Shown: positions 44,060-51,295 of the stretch, piece by piece
How the letters are laid out: each line of letters opens with the position of its first letter
Position numbering within the stretch: position 1 is the first letter of the stretch
DNA from: Ferribacterium limneticum
GTDB taxonomy: Bacteria; Pseudomonadota; Gammaproteobacteria; Burkholderiales; Rhodocyclaceae
Assembly: GCF_020510585.1 (NCBI RefSeq)
Contig: NZ_CP075190.1
Span: 1,610,001 to 1,674,000 of the forward strand
DNA: 64,000 bases
Reading direction: 5' to 3'
Translations under genes and position numbers: made by a program
The notes under the pieces: model-generated
The model's database searches: none
The model's input: the letters and a program-made list of their open reading frames with translations, nothing else
What the model was told of the DNA's origin: nothing

Positions 44060-45853
44060 ATGAGCGACTACCGTGCGCCCGTAAAAGACATGCGTTTCGT
44101 CATGGACGAGCTGGCTGGTTTCAAGGAACTGAGCCAGATCGCCGGTTTCGAAGATGCCACGCCCGACCTGGCCGATGCGATTCTGGAAGAAGCGGCCAAG
44201 TTCACCGGCGAAGTCCTCGCCCCGCTCAACCGCGTCGGTGACAAGGAAGGCTGCAAGCTGACCCCGAACGGCGTCACCACCCCAACCGGCTGGAAGGAAG
44301 CCTACAAGGCCTTCTGTGAAGCCGGCTGGAACGGCATTACCTCGCCGGCTGATTTTGGCGGTCAGGGGCTGCCCGATACGCTGGGCATCGCCGTCAAGGA
44401 AATGGTCTGCTCGGCCAACCTGTCCTTTTCGCTCGGCCCCTTGCTCACTACCGGGGCCGTCGAAGCGCTGCTGACTTGTGCCAGCGACGAGCTGAAAGCG
44501 ATCTACCTCGAAAAGATGATCACCGGCCAATGGACCGGCACGATGAACCTGACTGAGCCGCAAGCCGGCTCCGACCTGGCGCTGATCCGCTCGCGCGCCG
44601 AGCCGCAGACCGACGGCAGCTACAAGGTGTTCGGCCAGAAAATCTTCATCACCTACGGCGACCACGACATGACGGACAACATTGTCCACCTCGTGCTCGC
44701 CCGCCTGCCCGATGCGCCGGCCGGGGTGAAGGGCATCTCGATGTTCCTGGTGCCGAAATTCCTGGTCAACGCCGACGGTTCGCTTGGCGCCCGTAACGAT
44801 GCCTACTGCGTCTCCATCGAACACAAGCTCGGCATCCATGCCAGCCCGACCTGCGTCATGGCCTATGGTGACAACGGCGGCGCCGTCGGCTACCTGCTCG
44901 GCCAAGCCAATCGCGGCCTCGAATACATGTTCATCATGATGAACGAAGCCCGTCTCGGCGTTGGCCTGCAAGGCATCGCGCTGGGCGAACGCGCCTACCA
45001 GCAGGCTCTGGCCTTTGCCCGCGAACGCAAGCAGGGGCGCGATGCGCTGACCGGCGAGGCGCTGGTCACCCTCGACAAGCACCCGGATATCCGCCGCATG
45101 CTGATGCTCATGAAGTGCCGCGTTGAAGCCAACCGCGCCATGACCTACTACACCTCCGGCCTGCTCGACCGTGCCCATGCGGCGACCGATGCCGGCGAGA
45201 AAAAGCGCCAGCTCTACCTTGCCGAATTCATGATCCCCATCGTAAAGGGTGGCGGTACCGAAATGGGTATCGAAGTCACCTCGCTCGGCATCCAGATATA
45301 CGGCGGCATGGGCTTCATCGAAGAAACCGGCGCCGCCCAGCACTGGCGCGACTCGCGCATCACCACCATCTACGAAGGCACCACCGGCATCCAGGCTAAC
45401 GACCTGCTGTTCCGCAAGCTGATGCGCGACCAGGGCGCTACCGCCAAACTCGTCTTCGGCGAGGTCTACGCCACCGCCAAAGCGCTCGGCGCCTCCGGCA
45501 AGCCGGAGCTGCAAGCCATCGGCCAGCGCCTCGGCGTGGCGCTCAAGGCCTGGACAGAAGCCACCGAATGGCTGGCCGCCAACGCCAAAACCGGCGTTTC
45601 CGGCGTGTTGACCGCAGCAGTCCCCTACCTGCACCTCGCCGTTACCGTCTGTGGCGGCTGGTTCATGGGCAAAGCCGCACTTGCGGCAGCCGGCTATTTC
45701 GACAAGGGTGAGGGTGACCAGACCTTCTACCGGGCCAAAGTCGCCACGGCCCGTTTCTACGCCGACCAGATGCTACCGCAAGCGGCAGCCTATGCTGAAA
45801 CTGTCATGGCCGGTGATGCTGCATTGGCTGGCGTTGGCGACGGGGTTTTCTGA
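44060..45853 (+). CDS. Acyl-CoA dehydrogenase with extended C-terminal domain
   Basis: 597-residue dehydrogenase of the group with an added C-terminal helical domain (as in DmdC-type enzymes). MNLTEPQAGSDL, GIHASPTCVM, QIYGGMGFIEETGAAQHWRD and the catalytic region ITTIYEGTTGIQANDL are present. Last gene of the operon, with GGAGA before its start and a bidirectional terminator after it. Confidence 0.93.
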   Translation: MSDYRAPVKDMRFVMDELAGFKELSQIAGFEDATPDLADAILEEAAKFTGEVLAPLNRVGDKEGCKLTPNGVTTPTGWKEAYKAFCEAGWNGITSPADFGGQGLPDTLGIAVKEMVCSANLSFSLGPLLTTGAVEALLTCASDELKAIYLEKMITGQWTGTMNLTEPQAGSDLALIRSRAEPQTDGSYKVFGQKIFITYGDHDMTDNIVHLVLARLPDAPAGVKGISMFLVPKFLVNADGSLGARNDAYCVSIEHKLGIHASPTCVMAYGDNGGAVGYLLGQANRGLEYMFIMMNEARLGVGLQGIALGERAYQQALAFARERKQGRDALTGEALVTLDKHPDIRRMLMLMKCRVEANRAMTYYTSGLLDRAHAATDAGEKKRQLYLAEFMIPIVKGGGTEMGIEVTSLGIQIYGGMGFIEETGAAQHWRDSRITTIYEGTTGIQANDLLFRKLMRDQGATAKLVFGEVYATAKALGASGKPELQAIGQRLGVALKAWTEATEWLAANAKTGVSGVLTAAVPYLHLAVTVCGGWFMGKAALAAAGYFDKGEGDQTFYRAKVATARFYADQMLPQAAAYAETVMAGDAALAGVGDGVF

Positions 45854-45894
45854 GGTCTTGCACGGATAGCGAAGGCTGATATTTTTGCGACATG

Positions 45895-45920
45895 AAAAAG
45901 GCGCCAAGTGGCGCCTTTTT
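45895..45920. terminator. Bidirectional terminator between the fad operon and cargo 1
   Basis: AAAAAGGCGCC (45895-45905) with GGCGCCTTTTT (45910-45920), loop AAGT. It works for both converging genes. Confidence 0.9.
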
Positions 45921-45937
45921 CCTTGATTTCCCGATGA

Positions 45938-47221
45938 TTATCTCGGTGTGTTTTCAACCTTGTTGACCAGAAATACTGCAGTATGTGCAGCAGTCGTTGG
46001 GGTCATCGTTGCCGTATTCGTTTTGACAATATCCGAAACGCCGCCGATCGATCCCGCTGTTTGCCCATAGAACGTGCCCTGCACTTTACCCGTCACGATG
46101 CCATCGTTGGCGCTGAGGGCGGTGGAGTTGATGTTTGCTCCGCTGATTGTTCCACTGGCATTGAAGCCTACTTGACCATGCAAGTGGGTTGCGCCATTGG
46201 AAGCGGTGTTGGTGTAAACATGCCCATCCGAGCCATTATTCCAGCTACCACTCCAGGTTGCATTTCCAAAATTGACGGTCATATTGACTGAGGTTTGGTA
46301 GCCTCTGACGTCCATGCTGCTGCCTGAATAGGTGGCGACAACATTGCCGGCACGTTGTGAGTCAAGGTAAGCCTGTGGTGTGGCAATGCCGGCTACATAG
46401 TAACCGTAGGTTTGCGTGCCGTTGCCGTTGTTCCACTCACGTTCTTCGTCCTGGCCATTGACGTAGGATTCGATATAGCGACCGAACCACCCGACGGCGA
46501 CTTCCTTGTTTGAAGTCGGGAGACCCCAATAGTAGTAATAATCTTGTGGAAACCCGTAAACATAGCTGCCACCATATGTAGTGGTGTTGCCGTTATCTGT
46601 ATTCGAATACCGTTCAGCATAAAAATTGTTCAGGCCACCTTGGCCACCGGAATACCAATACCAGTTTCCGAATGTGGCTGGCAGGTCTGTCCCGGAATTA
46701 TTTAAGAGGGGGGCCGTGCCGGTCAAGCCAGCAAGCCGCCATGAGACCATACCTGAACCGGATCCGCCGTTTACTGTGACGGCTGTTGGGTTATCGGGTG
46801 TCAAGGTTAGACCAAAAAGCCCAGCCATGGGGCCGGAATAGGTATTTCCCTCGGAGGATTCGCCTTTACCTCTGGATTGGTTGTAGTCCCACTGTTGGTT
46901 GGCGAAAACAGCATAGCCGCACCAATCGCCACCGCGACAAACGTCAGCGGCTACCCTTGTTGCGTTTGGGGTTGTGCGATATGGGTCAGACCCGGCAACT
47001 CCCGGCATTTGCGCAACGCTGGGTGCGCCAGCGGCAGGCTCGACAAAACCTCCCCATGCGCCCCAACTATCGAGCGAATCCTGCGAGATTGGAACTGTGG
47101 CATACGACCGGACCTTGCTCCAGTCATTCTCATGAAATTGCCACGAATCTATTGCAAATACTGGGCTAGTGGCAAAAAGTGCCACGATGGATGTGGCAAC
47201 AATTGAGCAATTTTTTTTCAA
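45938..47221 (-). CDS. Putative type XI secretion cargo 1 (TbpB-like barrel)
   Basis: 427-residue exported protein. Type I signal peptide (cleavage near SPVFAID), no lipobox cysteine, so it would be released rather than lipidated. The C-terminal GTFYGQTAGSIGG (382-394) recalls the G-x-F-Y-G-x-x-A-x-x-x-G-G motif of TbpB-type beta-barrel domains in Slam substrates. Start is TTG after GGGGA. Paralogous to the next gene upstream: both share the SWxFHExxW-type N terminus, ATPQAYLxxQxA and TAVFLVNKV. Role inferred from the neighbouring Slam-like gene; ligand unknown. Confidence 0.65.
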   Translation of the reverse strand: MKKNCSIVATSIVALFATSPVFAIDSWQFHENDWSKVRSYATVPISQDSLDSWGAWGGFVEPAAGAPSVAQMPGVAGSDPYRTTPNATRVAADVCRGGDWCGYAVFANQQWDYNQSRGKGESSEGNTYSGPMAGLFGLTLTPDNPTAVTVNGGSGSGMVSWRLAGLTGTAPLLNNSGTDLPATFGNWYWYSGGQGGLNNFYAERYSNTDNGNTTTYGGSYVYGFPQDYYYYWGLPTSNKEVAVGWFGRYIESYVNGQDEEREWNNGNGTQTYGYYVAGIATPQAYLDSQRAGNVVATYSGSSMDVRGYQTSVNMTVNFGNATWSGSWNNGSDGHVYTNTASNGATHLHGQVGFNASGTISGANINSTALSANDGIVTGKVQGTFYGQTAGSIGGVSDIVKTNTATMTPTTAAHTAVFLVNKVENTPR

Positions 47222-47373
47222 GATTTTCCCCGTCGCAGTTTATGTCGAATAAATAAAATTTATGTGACTCCAGTTTAAATTGATTCTTGCAGTGAGTCTC
47301 TTTGCTTCAGGATTCAACCGTGATGTATTTCTCATTTCTCGCCAAACAGGATGGACTCGGCCGGCGCCGGCAA

Positions 47374-47400
47374 TAAAAAAAGGCGCCTTGCGGCGCCTTT
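47374..47400 (-). terminator. Terminator after cargo 2
   Basis: AAAGGCGCC/GGCGCCTTT stem (47379-47387 with 47392-47400). In the minus direction it runs into seven T residues. Confidence 0.85.
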
Positions 47401-47437
47401 CTGAGCTTGGCCAGACGTCAGCCAAGTAGTGTGCTCA

Positions 47438-48706
47438 TTACTCAGGGGTGGCAGAAGAACCAGTGCTATAAACTTTATTGACTAGGAATACTGCCGTTTG
47501 AGTTTGAGTAGATGGCATTTGAGCTATGCGAGCATCAACTGGAGGAGTGTAGGTCTTGGTCACACTTGAAACACCGCCGATCGATCCGGCTTGTTGACCA
47601 TAAAACGTCCCTTGGACGGAGCCGGCATAGGAGGAACTGCTTCCGGAGTACAAGGCCGAGACACTGTTTGAGTTAATGTTCGCACCACTGATGTTGCCTT
47701 CTGCCTTGAAGTTCATCGCACCCGTCCATTGTCCCTGCCACGTGCCTGGGGCGAACTGGACCTGAATCAATACCTTTCCTTGGCTAAATCCATCGAAACT
47801 GCCGCCCGCGTAATAAGCCCTGATATCGCGGGCTTGCTGGTCAGCCAGATAGGCTTGGGGTGTGGCGATGCCAGCAACATAGTAACCATTGGTTCTGGCC
47901 GTTGTTTCGTCCCAATACCGATATTCTTCATTGCCACTGGTATAAGTCGCTACCTCTCGCTCAAACGTTCCAACTGCCACTTCCTTGTCTGCACCCTTGA
48001 CTGCGAGTGCAAACCAACCATACCCCACTTCGCTGCTTGCTTCGCTTGACAGCCAGTTGTGAGAAAAGCCGGTTGCCGAACTGCTTTCCCAGCCAGAGTC
48101 TGTTTCGTTGCCTGCATACGCATGAAAATGATGGAGTCCATCATCCCGATACCAACCATAGCCGCCGCCAAAGTTTGCCGGGATATTGGTGCCCGATTCG
48201 CTGAATGTTGGATCGGTGGTTCCGAGAGGAGTGACGCGCCAGAAAACAGTGCCTTCACCTCGGCCGCTTCCTGCCGTAATACTTGGATCATCAGGGGTTG
48301 GTGTCAGCGCAAACAAACCAGCACTCCACGGATCGGATGGCTTGTAGTAGTACCTTGTCATCGTTTCTTCTCCGCCGCTGGCAGAGTTGCGGAATATGGC
48401 GTAACCGCACCAATTTCCTGTTGCACAGCCTTCCGGTAAGCGAACCACAATTGGATTGTTACGATACAGATCGCCTCCGGACATTCCGGGCATTGCAACA
48501 GGAGATGGGGCACCTGCTGCTGGTTCTACGAAGTCCTCCCACGGACCCCATTGACTGACGGAATCTTGTGCAATCGCTACTTTTCCGTAGGAGTTCACAT
48601 TGTTCCATCCGCTTTCATGGTATTCCCAATTGTCTTTTGCAAACACAGTACCGCTGATGAAGAGGGTGGCGATACACGCTGCAATAACTGTACGCTTCGT
48701 TTTCAT
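47438..48706 (-). CDS. Putative type XI secretion cargo 2 (TbpB-like barrel)
   Basis: 422-residue exported paralogue of cargo 1. Signal peptide ends near GTVFAKD, no lipobox. The domain motif GTFYGQQAGSIGG lies at 366-378 and the C-terminal TAVFLVNKV is retained. Both proteins are rich in Gly, Ser, Thr, Tyr and Trp. ATG at 48706 after GAGGGAT is chosen over the GTG four codons earlier. Separate terminators suggest it is transcribed on its own. Confidence 0.65.
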   Translation of the reverse strand: MKTKRTVIAACIATLFISGTVFAKDNWEYHESGWNNVNSYGKVAIAQDSVSQWGPWEDFVEPAAGAPSPVAMPGMSGGDLYRNNPIVVRLPEGCATGNWCGYAIFRNSASGGEETMTRYYYKPSDPWSAGLFALTPTPDDPSITAGSGRGEGTVFWRVTPLGTTDPTFSESGTNIPANFGGGYGWYRDDGLHHFHAYAGNETDSGWESSSATGFSHNWLSSEASSEVGYGWFALAVKGADKEVAVGTFEREVATYTSGNEEYRYWDETTARTNGYYVAGIATPQAYLADQQARDIRAYYAGGSFDGFSQGKVLIQVQFAPGTWQGQWTGAMNFKAEGNISGANINSNSVSALYSGSSSSYAGSVQGTFYGQQAGSIGGVSSVTKTYTPPVDARIAQMPSTQTQTAVFLVNKVYSTGSSATPE

Positions 48707-48828
48707 GATATCCCTCACTGCTTGACTGGAATGGTTATCCTGATTTCACTGTAGTACCCAACTGGATGAATGCAAGTCGGGGCTTTTACAGTTTTTAACA
48801 ACGCATACACTGGACCATGAGTGAAAAC

Positions 48829-48852
48829 TATCAATTAATCAATTGGTTGATA
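48829..48852. promoter_or_regulatory. Inverted repeat upstream of cargo 2
   Basis: TATCAA (48829-48834) and TTGATA (48847-48852) enclose a 12-base AT-rich centre. It is a possible operator of unknown protein. The 275-bp gap 48707-48981 also holds a CRP-like site and a terminator. Confidence 0.4.
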
Positions 48853-48893
48853 TAAGTCGGGAAAGAGGTGTGTAAAAAATCCCGTCATGTCTC

Positions 48894-48909
48894 TGTGAAA
48901 TATTTCACG
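48894..48909. promoter_or_regulatory. CRP-like palindrome upstream of cargo 2
   Basis: TGTGAAATATTTCACG matches TGTGA-N6-TCACA except for the last base; GTGAAATATTTCAC is a perfect palindrome. About 190 bp before the cargo 2 start. Confidence 0.5.
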
Positions 48910-48931
48910 TTTGTCATCAAATTGAGATCGT

Positions 48932-48958
48932 AAAAAAGGCGCCGTTTGGCGCCTTTTT
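48932..48958 (-). terminator. Terminator after the Slam-like gene
   Basis: AAAAAAGGCGCC with GGCGCCTTTTT, loop GTTT; the same stem as the terminators at 45895 and 47379. Confidence 0.9.
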
Positions 48959-48981
48959 GTTTTGAAGCGTTGGATCTTGAG

Positions 48982-50271
48982 TTAGAACGAACGCCCCAGA
49001 TTGACACCAACAACTTCGCGTTCGTAAGTGTAGATGCTTACATTGGAGTTGTTATCCGTGAATTGCCAGCTACCGGACACGCGCCAGTCTTTCATCAGAC
49101 CTTCCTTGAAGTTGTGGCCAAAGCCAACTTCAAGGCGATGCTCGGTTTCGTCTCGGGCGACGTTAAAAACCGGTTCCACGCCGTCGAACTGTGTGTCCTT
49201 GTAGCTGTAGCGGCCATATACAGAACCATTTTGCCAAGCGACAACGTTGGCACCAATGAAGGCTTCCCAGCCATCGTTACTGAAGCGGTTGGCCGAGGCT
49301 TCTTCCATGAAGACATGAGCGCCACCCTGAACGGCCAGTTTTCCTTGCAGGAACAGATGGCCGTAGGAGAGGCCGGTGGAGTAATAGTTGCTGTCACGCC
49401 CGGCATCGATTGCTCGGTCGAAATTCTTGTTCAGGACCAAGGCATCCCAAGTCAACTCGCCATTCTTGAGTTGCAGCGTGAAAGTCGGGGAAACGGAGGT
49501 GTAGAGACCGAGATAGTCGCCACCGAGATACAGGGCATCAGCCTGAAAATTGAGCTTGGTACGCCATTTGTTTGGAGCAACCCAGCCCGGGCCAGTCGAT
49601 AGCGAAAGGGCCGTCAGGTCGAAATCGGTTTTTTCGAAATAGCCCTTGTGATAGAGGCCGGCACTGGTTTGCCAGATGAGGCGCGATGCGGTTTCGCCAA
49701 ATCGAATAACGGTCGGCGAGTTATAGGTGTGCGTAATACCAGCCTGAGCAACCCCTGCCCAATCATGCTGGGGAGTGGAGCCGGGTTGGAGAACCAGGCC
49801 GCCGGGCAACGTGGCGCCACTCGGGCCGACGTTTACGTTGGTGTCGTACAGAAACCCAAGGGATATCGAAGGCTCAAAGGTGTGTGGCTTGGCAACTAGT
49901 GCTGCCTGGTCGCGCTTGATCTGGGCTTGGAAAGCCAGCACTGCCAAGCGAACGTTTTCCGGCGTCTTGGGGTCGTCAAGAACTTTTTGTGCCTGCAGGT
50001 TGGCCTGATCTAGGTTAAGTGCACGAAAGTAGGCAACAGCGAGTTCCAAGCGTGCGCGATTGAGCGAGGGATTGTTGCTCAATACTGTTTCGAGCGCTTC
50101 GATGGCGCTGAATACCTGACCCTGTTCGCGGAGGAAGATGCCTTCCTTGAATAGCTTTTCCGTATCGACTGTTTCTTGAGCCGTAGCGGCTGATAGTCCG
50201 GCAAAGGCCAGAAAAACAGGCAGGCAGACGCGTTTAAGGGAGCTAATGGTTTCTGCTTTGCGAGCATTCAT
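48982..50271 (-). CDS. Slam-like outer-membrane protein (DUF560, type XI secretion)
   Basis: 429-residue protein. Signal peptide residues 1-31 (ends AATAQE), then a TPR-like helical region (35-120: LFKEGIFLREQGQVFSAIEA, RARLELAVAYFRALNLDQA), then a beta-barrel from about 135 (SISLGFLYDTNVNVGPSG) ending in Phe (VNLGRSF). This TPR-plus-barrel build and the YDTNVN motif fit surface lipoprotein assembly modifiers (Slam). Slams move TbpB-like cargo to the surface; two such candidates follow on the same strand. Confidence 0.72.
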   Translation of the reverse strand: MNARKAETISSLKRVCLPVFLAFAGLSAATAQETVDTEKLFKEGIFLREQGQVFSAIEALETVLSNNPSLNRARLELAVAYFRALNLDQANLQAQKVLDDPKTPENVRLAVLAFQAQIKRDQAALVAKPHTFEPSISLGFLYDTNVNVGPSGATLPGGLVLQPGSTPQHDWAGVAQAGITHTYNSPTVIRFGETASRLIWQTSAGLYHKGYFEKTDFDLTALSLSTGPGWVAPNKWRTKLNFQADALYLGGDYLGLYTSVSPTFTLQLKNGELTWDALVLNKNFDRAIDAGRDSNYYSTGLSYGHLFLQGKLAVQGGAHVFMEEASANRFSNDGWEAFIGANVVAWQNGSVYGRYSYKDTQFDGVEPVFNVARDETEHRLEVGFGHNFKEGLMKDWRVSGSWQFTDNNSNVSIYTYEREVVGVNLGRSF

Positions 50272-50505
50272 GTATCGTACCTCTATAAGTGACTATGGTA
50301 ATTTGGTAACAAAACGTTAATTTGCGTAAGTGTAAGCGGTGCCCACCGCTCATGTCATGCGATTGCTTCCCCGGATGTCTGTATCGGCCCAGTGTGTAGG
50401 TTTTTTACAACTGTAAAGTTATTCGACAGTAAACTTGCATATGCGATAGTTTGGAGCACTCCTATGCGAGAAGCGTGTTTGACTTATCCCGGCCGAGATT
50501 GATAC
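50272..50505. other. Divergent promoter region of the Slam-like and LapG-like genes
   Basis: 234 bp, AT-rich in its centre. It must hold both promoters, but no confident hexamer pair or operator was recognised. Confidence 0.4.
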
Positions 50506-51150
50506 GTGAAAATCGTTGTTTATATATGGATTCATGTTTTTGCATACCTAGTCGGCGCGGCCTTTTCAGTTGCTACAGCAGCAGAGAACCATTCGCCGGA
50601 TCACAAGCTCTTTAGTACTCGAGAGGAGCGCAAGGAGGGATTTTCGATTTTCCCTCAGTGGGTCTCGGTTATGCGTCGTCATGCCGAGGATCGTCCAACT
50701 CCAGAAAACTGTCCGGTTAACCTATGCAAGGTGCCAGAGTGGCTGGACATGATCAGTTCCATGCGTGGGCATGCTCCCCGCGAACAGGTTGCGGTTGTGA
50801 ACGATTTTTCCAATCGTTTTCGTTATGTGCTGGATCAGGACAATTACGGTCGCTCAGATTACTGGGCAATTCCGCGTGAGTTTCTGACCTTGGGGGGCGA
50901 TTGCGAGGATTTCGCCATCATCAAATATTTCTCGCTAAGACAGTTGGGAATTCCGGCGGAGTCCTTGAGAGTGGTGGTCGTTCAGGATGCCAATCTTAGA
51001 ATTCCCCATGCTGTATTGGCTGTTTATATGCGAGATGATATTTTTATTCTGGACAATCAGGTCCGGGAGGTCGTTTCGCATCAGAAGATTGCCCATTACG
51101 TTCCGGTTTTTTCACTAAATGAACGTAACTGGTGGATGCATTTGCCATGA
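50506..51150 (+). CDS. LapG-like periplasmic transglutaminase-fold cysteine protease
   Basis: 214-residue protein with an N-terminal signal (residues 1-26, ATAAEN) and the bacterial transglutaminase-like protease domain. The triad reads Cys133 (LGGDCEDFAI), His168 (IPHAVLAV) and Asp183 (FILDNQ). LapG cuts large LapA-type adhesins off the cell when c-di-GMP is low. No LapA or canonical LapD is in the window; the next gene is a membrane HD-GYP-like protein. GTG start. Confidence 0.88.
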   Translation: MKIVVYIWIHVFAYLVGAAFSVATAAENHSPDHKLFSTREERKEGFSIFPQWVSVMRRHAEDRPTPENCPVNLCKVPEWLDMISSMRGHAPREQVAVVNDFSNRFRYVLDQDNYGRSDYWAIPREFLTLGGDCEDFAIIKYFSLRQLGIPAESLRVVVVQDANLRIPHAVLAVYMRDDIFILDNQVREVVSHQKIAHYVPVFSLNERNWWMHLP

Positions 51151-51295
51151 AGTGTGGCGGCCGTCGTCAATTGTCAAAGTACTAGTCGGGACATATGATT
51201 TATTCAAGTAAACGTATTTGTGGCATCAATTCTCGGCAGGTTTTGTGCACGCCTGTATTAGCAGTTGTTTCGGCTAATTCATTGGGCGGATATAA

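Noticed and set aside
43802..45634. 610-residue open frame on the minus strand across the acyl-CoA dehydrogenase gene
   Set aside because: Antisense shadow of a gene with full family signatures.
48838..48851. FNR/Anr box upstream of cargo 2 (ATCAA-N4-TTGAT)
   Set aside because: The half-sites are everted relative to the FNR consensus TTGAT-N4-ATCAA.
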